A DNA stretch of 64,000 nucleotides from the NCBI RefSeq assembly GCF_947487915.1, contig NZ_CANKYH010000007.1:62001-126000 (forward strand), written 5' to 3'. The notes below the pieces were generated by a model. The model ran no database searches, had not been told where the DNA came from, and saw only the letters and a list, made by a program, of their open reading frames with translations. The number at the start of each line of letters is the position of its first letter. Positions within the stretch are counted from its first letter, which is position 1. Both the position numbers and the translations under genes were made by a program. This DNA comes from an uncultured Serinicoccus sp. (GTDB lineage Bacteria; Actinomycetota; Actinomycetes; Actinomycetales; Dermatophilaceae). This document shows positions 32,720 through 41,564 of the stretch, in pieces.

Positions 32720-34627
32720 TTGTCTATTGACATGTCTTCTACTCCACTGCACCAGCTCGAGCGCGTCGTGATCCGTTTCGCCGGGGACTCCGGGGACGGG
32801 ATGCAGCTCACCGGCGACCGCTTCACCTCCGACACCGCGGCCCTGGGCAACGACCTGTCCACGCTGCCGAACTTCCCCGCCGAGATCCGCGCGCCCCAGG
32901 GCACGCTGCCGGGCGTCAGCTCTTTCCAGGTCCACTTCGCCGATCACGACATCGCCACCCCCGGGGACGCGCCGGACGTGCTCGTCGCGATGAACCCGGC
33001 GGCGCTCAAGGCCAACCTGCCGGACCTGCCGCGCGGCGCGACGGTCATCGTCAACTCCGACGAGTTCACCCGGCGCAACCTCGCCAAGGTGGGGTATGCC
33101 GCCAACCCGCTGGAGGACGACTCGCTCGCCGACGCGGGCTACCACGTGCACGCCCTGCCGCTGACGTCGATGACGGTCGAGGCGCTGGCCGCGTTCGACG
33201 GGCTGACCCGCAAGGAGAAGGAACGCGCCAAGAACATGCTGGCGCTGGGCCTGCTGTCCTGGCTGTACTCGCGCGACACCGCCTCGACCGAGGCCTTCCT
33301 GCGCGCCAAGTTCGCGCAGGCGCCCGAGATCCTCGAGGCCAACCTCACCGCACTGCGCACCGGCCACGCCTACGGCGAGACCACCGAGGACTTCGCGGTG
33401 CGCTACCAGGTGGCGCCGGCGCCGATGACCCCCGGGACCTACCGCACCATCACCGGCAACCAGGCGCTGGCGCTGGGGCTGGTGGCCTCGGCCTACCGCA
33501 CCGGGCTGCCGCTGGTGCTCGGGTCCTACCCCATCACCCCCGCCTCGGACGTCCTGCACCAGCTGTCCACGCTCAAGGCGCACGGCGTCACCACCCTGCA
33601 GGCCGAGGACGAGATCGCCGCCATCGGGATGGCGCTGGGCGCCAGCTTCGGGGGGGCCCTCGGGGTGACGACCACCTCCGGGCCGGGCCTGGCGCTGAAG
33701 AGCGAGACCATCGGGCTCGCCGTCGCGACCGAGCTGCCGCTGCTCGTCATCGACATCCAGCGCGGTGGTCCCTCGACCGGGCTGCCGACCAAGACCGAGC
33801 AGGCGGACCTGCTGCAGGCGCTGCACGGCCGCAACGGAGAGTCGCCGGTCGCCGTCGTGGCCGCCCAGTCGCCGACCGACTGCTTCGACGCGGCACTGGA
33901 GGCGGTCCGCATCGCGACGACCTACCGCACCCCGGTCATCCTGCTGTCCGACGGCTACCTCGGCAACGGCTCCGAGCCCTGGCAGATCCCGGCGGCCGCC
34001 CAGCTGCCCGACCTCACCGTCCGGCACACCACCGAGCCCAACGCCACCGACGAGCGCGGCGAGCCGGTCTTCCACCCCTACCTGCGGGACGAGCAGACCC
34101 TCGCCCGACCCTGGGCGGTGCCCGGCACCCCCGGGCTGGAGCACCGCATCGGCGGCATCGAGAAGGCCGACATCACCGGCAACATCTCCTACGACCCGGC
34201 CAACCACGACCGGATGGTGCGCCTGCGGCAGGCCAAGATCGGGGCGATCGCCGACTCCATACCGCCCCTGGAGGTGGACGACCCCAGCGGCGAGGCGCGC
34301 GTCCTCGTGCTCGGATGGGGGTCGACCTACGGCCCCATCGGTGCCGCCACCCGGTTGGTGCGCGCCACCGGTGCGAAGGTCGCCCGGGCCCACCTGCGCC
34401 ACCTCAACCCCTTCCCCGCCGACCTCGGGGACGTCCTGCGCCGCTACGACCGGGTCGTCGTGCCCGAGATGAACCTCGGTCAGCTCGCGCTGCTGCTGCG
34501 CGGGACCTACCTCGTCGACGTCCGCAGCCATACCCAGGTCCGTGGCCTGCCGTTCACCGCCGGTGAGCTCGCGCAGGTCGTCCACGAGAACCTCATGGAG
34601 GTCCAGTCGCAGGAGGTGACGGTATGA
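32720..34627 (+). CDS. korA: 2-oxoglutarate:ferredoxin oxidoreductase, gamma-alpha fusion subunit
   Basis: 635 residues. The N-terminal gamma domain begins RVVIRFAGDSGDGMQLTG (about residues 15-32). The alpha domain starts near residue 250 with ITGNQALALGL and YPITPASDVLHQL. KorAB oxidises 2-oxoglutarate to succinyl-CoA with ferredoxin as acceptor, as in M. tuberculosis. TTG at 32720 has GGGGAGAG 6 nt upstream; ATG 32732 is an alternative start. The last codons overlap korB (ATGA). Contains a rare ATA codon at 34259 in a CATACCG context. Confidence 0.93.
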   Translation: MSIDMSSTPLHQLERVVIRFAGDSGDGMQLTGDRFTSDTAALGNDLSTLPNFPAEIRAPQGTLPGVSSFQVHFADHDIATPGDAPDVLVAMNPAALKANLPDLPRGATVIVNSDEFTRRNLAKVGYAANPLEDDSLADAGYHVHALPLTSMTVEALAAFDGLTRKEKERAKNMLALGLLSWLYSRDTASTEAFLRAKFAQAPEILEANLTALRTGHAYGETTEDFAVRYQVAPAPMTPGTYRTITGNQALALGLVASAYRTGLPLVLGSYPITPASDVLHQLSTLKAHGVTTLQAEDEIAAIGMALGASFGGALGVTTTSGPGLALKSETIGLAVATELPLLVIDIQRGGPSTGLPTKTEQADLLQALHGRNGESPVAVVAAQSPTDCFDAALEAVRIATTYRTPVILLSDGYLGNGSEPWQIPAAAQLPDLTVRHTTEPNATDERGEPVFHPYLRDEQTLARPWAVPGTPGLEHRIGGIEKADITGNISYDPANHDRMVRLRQAKIGAIADSIPPLEVDDPSGEARVLVLGWGSTYGPIGAATRLVRATGAKVARAHLRHLNPFPADLGDVLRRYDRVVVPEMNLGQLALLLRGTYLVDVRSHTQVRGLPFTAGELAQVVHENLMEVQSQEVTV

Positions 34628-35913
34628 CCACGCACAGGGGCTCCGCCCCCGTGAACCCCCGGAACGACTCCAGGGGCTCCGCCCCCGTGAACCCCGGGAA
34701 CAGCACCACCGAGCTCGGCCTGCCGACCCGCCGGGGCACCGAGGGCGTGCCCACGCTCGGGGACGGCTCGACGCAGACCAAGAAAGACTTCACCTCCGAC
34801 CAGGAGGTGCGCTGGTGCCCCGGGTGCGGCGACTACGCCGTCCTGGCGGCGGTGCAGGGCTTCCTGCCCGACCTCGGGCTGCGCCGCGAGAACATCGTGT
34901 TCGTCTCCGGGATCGGCTGCTCCAGCCGCTTCCCCTACTACCTCGACACCTACGGGATGCACTCCATCCACGGGCGCGCGCCGGCCATCGCCACCGGTCT
35001 GGCGACCTCGCGGGAAGACCTGTCGGTCTGGGTCGTGACCGGGGACGGTGACGCGCTGTCGATCGGGGGCAACCACCTCATCCACGCGATGCGGCGCAAC
35101 GTCAACCTCACGATCCTGCTGTTCAACAACAAGATCTACGGCCTGACGAAGGGGCAGTACTCCCCCACGTCGGACGTCGGCGCGGTGACCAAGTCGACGC
35201 CGTCCGGCTCGGTGGACCATCCCTTCAACCCGGTCTCGCTCGCGCTGGGCTCGGAGGCGACCTTCGTGGCGCGGACGATGGACTCCGACCGTGCCCACCT
35301 CACCGAGGTGCTCAGGGCCGCCGCCGCGCACCGCGGCACCTCCCTGGTCGAGATCTACCAGAACTGCCCGATCTTCAACGACGGCGCCTTCCAGCTGCTC
35401 AAGGACCGGGACGAGGCGACCGGCCGGGTGGCGCACCTGCGCGCCCACGAGCCGGTGCGCATCGGCGCCGAGGGGAGCCCGGAGGCCAAGGTCGTCGTCC
35501 GCGACCCCGAGGGCCGCCTGCAGGTGGTCCCGGAGCAGGCCGTGCCGCAAGGGCATACCGTCGTCGTGCACGACCCGGCCGACCCCGACCCGACGAGCGC
35601 CTTCGGGCTCTCGCGCCTCGACGACCCGAGCATGCAGACCGTGCCCATGGGCATCTTCCGTCAGGTGGAGCGCCCCACCTACGACGACGGCGTGCGCGAG
35701 CAGGTGCAGCAGGCCACGGCCGGGACCACCCGGGACACGGCCTCGCTCGACGCGCTGCTGCACGGCCGGGACACCTGGACCGTCGACGGCACCCGGCCGG
35801 GGCAGGTCGAGCAGCTGCTCGAGGGGGAGACCACCGAGGGCCCGACGCCAGCCGCCGGGGAGGCGCTCGTCGAGGAGGGCGAGGAGGTCTACGAGGACGA
35901 GGGCACCCCCTAG
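34624..35913 (+). CDS. korB: 2-oxoglutarate:ferredoxin oxidoreductase, beta subunit
   Basis: 429 residues. TPP-binding subunit: GDGDALSIGGNHLIHAMRR then LLFNN, with cluster cysteines in RWCPGCGDYA and SGIGCSSRFPYY and in YQNCPIFN. The first 30 residues differ from other KorB proteins and consist of a 12-residue repeat, RGSAPVNPRNDS/RGSAPVNPGNST, produced by a DNA tandem duplication. The C-terminus carries an acidic tail. Coupled to korA by ATGA. Confidence 0.93.
   Translation: MTTHRGSAPVNPRNDSRGSAPVNPGNSTTELGLPTRRGTEGVPTLGDGSTQTKKDFTSDQEVRWCPGCGDYAVLAAVQGFLPDLGLRRENIVFVSGIGCSSRFPYYLDTYGMHSIHGRAPAIATGLATSREDLSVWVVTGDGDALSIGGNHLIHAMRRNVNLTILLFNNKIYGLTKGQYSPTSDVGAVTKSTPSGSVDHPFNPVSLALGSEATFVARTMDSDRAHLTEVLRAAAAHRGTSLVEIYQNCPIFNDGAFQLLKDRDEATGRVAHLRAHEPVRIGAEGSPEAKVVVRDPEGRLQVVPEQAVPQGHTVVVHDPADPDPTSAFGLSRLDDPSMQTVPMGIFRQVERPTYDDGVREQVQQATAGTTRDTASLDALLHGRDTWTVDGTRPGQVEQLLEGETTEGPTPAAGEALVEEGEEVYEDEGTP
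34636..34701 (+). repeat. 36-bp period tandem duplication of a hairpin sequence within korB
   Basis: AGGGGCTCCGCCCCCGTGAA plus ten more nucleotides occurs at 34636-34665 and again at 34672-34701 (29 of 30 identical). GGGGC-TCC-GCCCC is a perfect small hairpin. It stays in frame and encodes the extra N-terminus of KorB. Confidence 0.9.
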
Positions 35914-35922
35914 GATGCGACG

Positions 35923-36903
35923 GTGACGGATGAGGCCGAACGCCGACGGCAGCACGGCACGGCCTACGGCTTCCTCGCCTACCTCCTGTGGGGCGTCTTC
36001 CCGCTCTACTTCGCCGCTCTCCGGCCGGCCGGGCCGTGGGAGATCGTCGCGCACCGCATCGTGTGGACCCTGGTGCTGTGCCTCGCCGTCCTGCTCCTCA
36101 CCCGGGACCTGCGCTGGATGGTGGAGCTCGCCCGCACCCCCCGGAGGCTGGGTGGGGTGATGCTCGCGGGGCTGCTCATCACGACCAACTGGGGCATCTA
36201 CACCTACGCCGTGCTCACCGGTCATGTCACGGAGGCGGCGCTGGGCTACTTCCTCAACCCCCTGGTGACCGTGGCCCTCGGCGTCCTCATCCTGCGTGAG
36301 CGCCTGCGGAGGCTGCAGTGGACCGCGGTGGGCATCGGCGCCGCTGCCGCGGTGTACCTCTCCGTGGACTACGGCTCACCGCCCTGGATCAGCCTCGCCC
36401 TGGCCTGCTCGTTCGCGAGCTACAGCCTGCTGAAGAACCGCCTCGGGGTGTCGTTGAGCCCGCTGCGCTCGCTCGTCGGCGAGACGGCGACGGTGCTGCC
36501 GCTGGCGCTGCTCATCCTGTGGTGGCTCGACCAGGCCGGGGAGACCACGTGGGGCGGCCACGGCGAGCTGCACACCGCCCTGCTCATGTCGACCGGTCTG
36601 GCCACCGCCGTGCCGCTGCTGCTCTTCGCCGCCGCGGCGAGCCGGGTGCCGCTGTCGACGGTCGGCCTGCTGCAGTTCCTCACCCCCTTCCTGCAGCTGC
36701 TCACCGGCGTCCTGCTCCTCGGCGAGACCGTGCCCGCCTCCCGCTGGGTCGGCTTCGCCCTGGTCTGGGTCGCCCTGGTGGTGCTGTCCGCCGACATGGT
36801 GCGCCAGGTCCACCGGACCAGGGCGCAGCGTCGCGCCCGGGCCCGGGACGCCCGGGACGCCCGGGAGGAGCGCCCCGACCTGGCCGACCCGGCCTCCTGC
36901 TAG
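35923..36903 (+). CDS. rarD: RarD-type EamA permease
   Basis: 326 residues, ten membrane helices. AYGFLAYLLWGVFPLYFAAL at the N-terminus and IVAHRIVWTL, NWGIYTYAV and ALGYFLNPLVTVALGVL are RarD signatures. Ends with a charged tail of about 40 residues rich in Arg and Asp. Drug/metabolite transporter, substrate unknown. GTG start; TAGGAT 6 nt upstream overlaps the korB stop codon. Confidence 0.9.
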   Translation: MTDEAERRRQHGTAYGFLAYLLWGVFPLYFAALRPAGPWEIVAHRIVWTLVLCLAVLLLTRDLRWMVELARTPRRLGGVMLAGLLITTNWGIYTYAVLTGHVTEAALGYFLNPLVTVALGVLILRERLRRLQWTAVGIGAAAAVYLSVDYGSPPWISLALACSFASYSLLKNRLGVSLSPLRSLVGETATVLPLALLILWWLDQAGETTWGGHGELHTALLMSTGLATAVPLLLFAAAASRVPLSTVGLLQFLTPFLQLLTGVLLLGETVPASRWVGFALVWVALVVLSADMVRQVHRTRAQRRARARDARDAREERPDLADPASC

Positions 36904-36912
36904 GTCGAGCAC

Positions 36913-36959
36913 ACCTGCACGCGGTGCAATTTTGCACACCGTGCAGGTTTACGTATGCT
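36913..36959 (+). promoter_or_regulatory. Operator and promoter of the TetR/MmpL unit
   Basis: Inverted repeat ACCTGCACGCGGTGCAA (36913-36929) / TTGCACACCGTGCAGGT (36932-36948), 15 of 17 matching, 2-nt centre. It overlaps TTTGCA (36931-36936), 17-nt spacer, TATGCT (36954-36959), then 7 nt to GTG 36967. Typical of TetR autorepression. Confidence 0.65.
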
Positions 36960-36966
36960 CGATGGT

Positions 36967-37635
36967 GTGACTGTGCGACCGGACTCCGTGGGGGGCGGCG
37001 GGCCGGACCCCGCAGCGCCGGGCCGTCGCGAGCTCAACAAGGTGCGCACGCGTGCGGCGATCGTGGGGGCGCTGCGCGAGCTGGTCGCCGAGCTCCCCGC
37101 CGCGGACGTCACCGTGGACCAGGTCGCCGAGCGGGCCGGGGTGTCCCGCCGCACCTTCTTCAACTACTTCGGCAGCATCCCGGCGGTGCTCAGCGCCGTC
37201 TTCGCCGACCACGCGGCGGCGATGATCGTCCAGCTGGACCCCGAGGTCATCGGTGACGACCCTGTCACCGCCCTGCGCGGGCTGACCCGCACGCACGGCA
37301 TCCCCGAGGACCTCCTCGGGTGGTTCGTCGCCCTGAACCGCCACGGCGCGGACACCGACGCCACGGTCCTCCTGGAGCGCACGGTGTGGGCCGACCTGGC
37401 CGCGTGGCTGCGCGAACGGCTGCACGACGTGCTGCCCGGGGCCGACCCGCTCTTCGTCGCCACCCTGGCCTCGGCCGTCATGAGCTGCTTCCAGGCCACC
37501 GAGGAGGCGTGGCTCAAGGACCTCGACGTCGACCGCCCCGAGCAGCTCTCCCCCGCCGACGTCACCCGCTTCCACGACCACCTGGACCGCGCCCTCGGCC
37601 TGCTGGCCGACGGCTGGCGCTCCCCCTCCGCCTGA
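36967..37635 (+). CDS. TetR-family repressor
   Basis: 222 residues. The helix-turn-helix is VDQVAERAGVSRRTFFNYFG, the typical TetR recognition helix, at about residues 45-64. The remainder is helical, with LSPADVTRFHDHLDRALGLL near the end. GTG 36967 is preferred to the ATG at 36955 because the -10 element TATGCT overlaps that ATG. Its own promoter carries a large inverted repeat. It lies 18 nt upstream of the MmpL exporter and probably controls it. Confidence 0.85.
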   Translation: MTVRPDSVGGGGPDPAAPGRRELNKVRTRAAIVGALRELVAELPAADVTVDQVAERAGVSRRTFFNYFGSIPAVLSAVFADHAAAMIVQLDPEVIGDDPVTALRGLTRTHGIPEDLLGWFVALNRHGADTDATVLLERTVWADLAAWLRERLHDVLPGADPLFVATLASAVMSCFQATEEAWLKDLDVDRPEQLSPADVTRFHDHLDRALGLLADGWRSPSA

Positions 37636-37653
37636 CCCACCGAAAGGACCACC

Positions 37654-40425
37654 GTGGCCACCCTGCTGCACCGACTGGGGCGCTGGTGCGCCCAGCACCG
37701 CCTGGGCGTCGTCGCCATCTGGGCCGCCGTGCTCGGCCTCACCGTCACCGGCATGCTCACCATGGCCAAGCCGCTCTCCAACGAGTTCTCCATCCCCGGA
37801 AGCCGGTTCGAGGCGGTCCTGGAGACGCTGCAGGAGGAGATCCCGGACGCCGCGGGCACGACGGGCACCGTCGTCTTCCGCAGCGACGACGGCTTCACCG
37901 ACGCCCAGCGCTCGGCCGTCGCCGACGCCGTGCAGGAGTGGGAGGAGCTGGACGGCGTCACCGCCGTCGACCCCTTCGAGGCCCAGGACCAGCTCGACGC
38001 CACCCAGGGCGACCTCGAGGACGGGCGGGCCGAGCTCGCCGACGCCCGCGAGCAGCTGGCGGACGGACGGGACCAGCTGGAGCAGGGACGCGCCGACCTG
38101 GAGCAGGCCCGGCAGGAGCTGACGGACGGGCGGGCCCAGCTCGAGGAGGGCCAGGAGGAGCTGGACGCCCAGGCCGCCACCCTCGAGGAGTCGCAGGCCG
38201 AGCTGGACGCCCAGCTGGAGCAGCTCGAGGCCGGTGTCGCCGCCGGTCAGGTGCCCCCGGAGGCCGAGCAGCAGGCCCGCGCCGAGATCGCGGCCGGGCA
38301 GGCGCAGCTCGACGCCGGCCGCGAGCAGCTGGCCGCCGCCCAGGCCGAGATCGACGCCCAGCGCGAGCAGCTCGAGGCGGGCGAGGAGGAGCTCGCCTCG
38401 GGCGAGCAGGAGCTGGAGAGCAGCGCCACCGAGCTGGAGGACGGGGAGGCCGAGGTCGCCCAGGGCGAGGAGGACCTCGCCGCCGCCGCCCGTCTCGCCG
38501 ACCTCACCGAGGGCTTCCGGGTCGTGAGCGAGGACGGGACCACGGCGCTGACCCAGGTCTCGGTCGCCGACGCCGAGGGGTTCATCCCGCCGGAGACCAC
38601 CGAGGCGATCCAGCGCATCGGCAACGACGTCGAGAGCGAGGGGCTGGCGGTCGACTTCTCCAAGGAGATCACCGACGACCTGTCCAGCCTGCTCGGACCG
38701 GGCGAGGTCATCGGCCTGGTCATCGCGGCGGTCGTGCTGCTCGTCATGCTGGGCAGCCTCATCGCCGCCGGGCTGCCGATCCTCATGGCGCTCGTCGGCG
38801 TCGGGGTCGGCCTCACCGGCGCCCTGGCCCTCTCCCGCTTCGTCGACATGCAGTCCATCACCCCGGTGCTGGCCCTCATGCTCGGCCTGGCGGTCGGGAT
38901 CGACTACTCCCTGTTCCTCATCAACCGGCACCGCGAGCAGCTCCGCCGCGGTATGCCGATCGCTCCCTCGATCGCGCTCGCGGTGGGGACCTCCGGCAAC
39001 GCGGTGACCTTCGCCGGCCTCACCGTCATCATCGCCCTCGTCGCGCTCACCCTGACCGGGATCCCCTTCCTGGGGATCATGGGTGTCGTGGCGGCGGCGA
39101 CGGTCGCCATCGCCGTCCTGGTCGCCATCACCCTCACCCCAGCCATGCTCTCGCTCATGGGTGAGCGGGTGCTGCCCCGGCGGGAGCGCTCCGGCGGCGT
39201 CCAGGGGCGTCACGAGGAGTCCCCGGCCGAGCAGGCCGACGATCTGGGCCGCGGGTGGGCCGCCCGTGTGCAGCGCCACCCGTGGCTGTCGCTGGCGGGG
39301 GTCCTCCTCGTCGTCGGCGCGCTCGCCTGGCCGACCGCGCAGCTGCGCCTCGGGCTGCCGGACGGTGGCACCGAGCCCGCCGGCTCCACGGCATACACCA
39401 CCTATGACACCGTGCGGGAGGAGTTCGGCGCCGGGGCCAACGGCCCGGTCCTCGTCGTGGCCGAGCTGGACGAGCCGGTCGCCGAGGGCGACACGGCGCT
39501 CTTCACGACCCAGGCGGACCTGGGCGAGGAGCTGGCCGCCGTCGACGGGGTGGAGCAGGTGCTCCCGGCCGGCGTCAACGACGACCGGGACGTCCTGGCG
39601 TTCCGGGTGCAGCCCGAGGGCGGGCCGGCCGACGCCTCCACCGAGGCGCTCGTCGACCGCCTCGGCCCCGCGGTCGAGCAGATCGGGCAGGACCAGGGCG
39701 CGACCCTGGGGCTGACCGGCCAGACCGTGGCGAACATCGACGTCTCGGAGCAGCTCGCCGACGCGCTGCCGATCTACCTCGTCGTCGTGGTCGGGCTCTC
39801 GCTCATCCTGCTGCTGCTCGTCTTCCGGTCGGTGGTCGTGCCGCTGCTCGCGACCGGCGGGTTCCTGCTGAGCATCGGTGCGGCCTTCGGTGCCGTCGTC
39901 GGGGTCTACCAGCTGGGCCTCGCGTCCAGCTTCTTCGGGGTCAATGAGGCCGGTCCGATCCTGTCCTTCCTGCCGATCCTGCTCATCGGCATCCTCTTCG
40001 GCCTCGCCATGGACTACCAGGTCTTCCTGGTGTCGGCGATGCGCGAGGAGCACGTGCACGGGCGGGCGGCCCGGGACGCCGTGGTGGCCGGCTTCAACCA
40101 CAGTGCGCGGGTCGTCACCGCCGCGGCGATCATCATGATCTCGGTCTTCGCCGGCTTCGTGTGGGCGCACCTGACGATGGTGCGACCCATCGGGCTGGGC
40201 CTGGCCGTCGGTGTCCTCGTCGACGCCTTCCTCGTGCGGATGACCCTGACCCCGGCGGTGATGTCGCTGCTCGGCGAGCGGGCGTGGTGGCTGCCGCGCT
40301 GGCTCGACCGGATCCTGCCCGACGTGGACGTCGAGGGGGCCAGCCTGGAGCGTCACCTCGGTGCCGGAGCCGGTGCGCAGACCGACCTGCCCGGTCAGGA
40401 GGCCGAGCCCGCTCCGACCCGCTGA
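37654..40425 (+). CDS. MMPL-family RND exporter with a coiled-coil periplasmic loop
   Basis: 923 residues, 12 membrane helices in two halves. Signatures GIDYSLFLINRHREQL (first half) and AMDYQVFLVSAMREEH (second half) match MmpL proteins. The first outer loop contains about 155 residues (roughly 117-275) of heptad coiled coil with repeated GRxELxxAxxQL units such as GRDQLEQGRADLEQARQEL, as in YhgE/Pip-like loops. This could reach through the wall. Exports lipids or hydrophobic compounds (inference). GTG follows AAAGGA; in a likely operon with the TetR gene. Confidence 0.9.
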   Translation: MATLLHRLGRWCAQHRLGVVAIWAAVLGLTVTGMLTMAKPLSNEFSIPGSRFEAVLETLQEEIPDAAGTTGTVVFRSDDGFTDAQRSAVADAVQEWEELDGVTAVDPFEAQDQLDATQGDLEDGRAELADAREQLADGRDQLEQGRADLEQARQELTDGRAQLEEGQEELDAQAATLEESQAELDAQLEQLEAGVAAGQVPPEAEQQARAEIAAGQAQLDAGREQLAAAQAEIDAQREQLEAGEEELASGEQELESSATELEDGEAEVAQGEEDLAAAARLADLTEGFRVVSEDGTTALTQVSVADAEGFIPPETTEAIQRIGNDVESEGLAVDFSKEITDDLSSLLGPGEVIGLVIAAVVLLVMLGSLIAAGLPILMALVGVGVGLTGALALSRFVDMQSITPVLALMLGLAVGIDYSLFLINRHREQLRRGMPIAPSIALAVGTSGNAVTFAGLTVIIALVALTLTGIPFLGIMGVVAAATVAIAVLVAITLTPAMLSLMGERVLPRRERSGGVQGRHEESPAEQADDLGRGWAARVQRHPWLSLAGVLLVVGALAWPTAQLRLGLPDGGTEPAGSTAYTTYDTVREEFGAGANGPVLVVAELDEPVAEGDTALFTTQADLGEELAAVDGVEQVLPAGVNDDRDVLAFRVQPEGGPADASTEALVDRLGPAVEQIGQDQGATLGLTGQTVANIDVSEQLADALPIYLVVVVGLSLILLLLVFRSVVVPLLATGGFLLSIGAAFGAVVGVYQLGLASSFFGVNEAGPILSFLPILLIGILFGLAMDYQVFLVSAMREEHVHGRAARDAVVAGFNHSARVVTAAAIIMISVFAGFVWAHLTMVRPIGLGLAVGVLVDAFLVRMTLTPAVMSLLGERAWWLPRWLDRILPDVDVEGASLERHLGAGAGAQTDLPGQEAEPAPTR

Positions 40426-41390
40426 CCCGCGGCGCGCAGCAGCGTCCGGGCGCCGACCCGCGCGGCCTGGTCACCCTCGGTGATCTGCAGCGCGAGCCGG
40501 CGCCCGGTGCGCAGGTAGACCACGATGCCGGGACCGCCGGCGTCGACGATGTAGGCGGTGCGGTCCGGGAGGGCCCGCAGCCCGATCCCGCCCCAGCGCA
40601 TGGGGTCGAGGTCCTGCACGTCCACCCCGACGACCTGCCCGGCGCGGACCCGGAGGACGGGCACCCGGAGCACGCGCGACCGCACCCGGAGCCCGTCCTC
40701 GTCGACCTCGACGGTGACGGCGGACCACAGCAGCGCCAGCCCGCCCGCGCCGAGCCCGGTGACCAGGACGACCACGAGCAGCACCACGCCCTCCCCGGCC
40801 GCCAGCAGCACCACCGCGACGACGGCGAAGACCACGAGCAGACCGACGGCCAGCACCCTCAGGGTCCGGGACGAGACGTCCGAGACCCACGGGTGCACCG
40901 GCTGCACCGCCCGTCCACGCACCGGCTGCACCCGCGACCGCTCCGGGACCAGGTCGGCCAGCTCCTCCGCGCTGGGCACCCACCGGCCGTGCACGGCATA
41001 CCCCACGAGCCCGGCGAGCAGCGCCCCCAGGACGGCCAGCAGCGGCCACCCCTCGCGAACGCCCTGCGCGCCGTCGACGCCCACCCTCCAGGCCGTCACG
41101 AGGTAGAGCAGGACCGCACCCCAGGAGACCCCGGCGACCGCCGCGAGGACCCAGCGGCCCCAGCTCGGGGGGACCAGGCGGCGCGCGACGGAGGCGACGG
41201 CCGCGAGGACGGTGCAGACGACCACGGTCGCGAGGACCCCCGCCACGAAGCCCGGCCCGCTCGCGAAGCCGTCGGGCACCCGGCCCGACCAGTGCGTCGG
41301 CACGCGGTCCGGGGGCGGCACGACGGCCAGGGCGAGCAGCAGGGCCGCCAGCGGCAGGATCGCCCAGAGTCCGGCCAGGGTGCGGCGCAC
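40395..41390 (-). CDS. DUF1648 membrane protein
   Basis: 331 residues. N-terminal DUF1648 signature PPPDRVPTHWSGRVPDGF, then about six membrane helices, a cytosolic linker rich in Arg/Val, and a C-terminal PH-like part (VDEDGLRVRSRVLRVPVL to TEGDQAARVGARTLL). Function unknown. The GTG ending at 41390 has GGAAGGAGG 6 nt upstream, which decides the start over a longer reading that would begin at 41474. Its last 31 nt overlap the convergent MmpL gene. Confidence 0.75.
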   Translation of the reverse strand: MRRTLAGLWAILPLAALLLALAVVPPPDRVPTHWSGRVPDGFASGPGFVAGVLATVVVCTVLAAVASVARRLVPPSWGRWVLAAVAGVSWGAVLLYLVTAWRVGVDGAQGVREGWPLLAVLGALLAGLVGYAVHGRWVPSAEELADLVPERSRVQPVRGRAVQPVHPWVSDVSSRTLRVLAVGLLVVFAVVAVVLLAAGEGVVLLVVVLVTGLGAGGLALLWSAVTVEVDEDGLRVRSRVLRVPVLRVRAGQVVGVDVQDLDPMRWGGIGLRALPDRTAYIVDAGGPGIVVYLRTGRRLALQITEGDQAARVGARTLLRAAGQRVGAGSAS

Positions 41391-41564
41391 GTCCGGCCTC
41401 CTTCCAGTGGGGAGGTCCAGCGTAGTCGCCGCGACCGGCGCGAAGACGTCACCGGACCGACCGCGGGGATTCATCTCCGCGTCGTCGGGAGGGGTGCTGG
41501 CCGGGCCTAGGTTCGCAGACGTCCGGGGTCACGGCCCGGACCTGTCCCTACGGGAAGGACCCCC

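Noticed and set aside
36949..40356. Very long open frame opposite the MmpL gene (over 1100 codons)
   Set aside because: It is a GC-frame shadow: low-complexity Arg/Gly/Asp/Glu composition, no family motif, and fully opposite a well-supported transporter. The same holds for other long antisense frames in the window.
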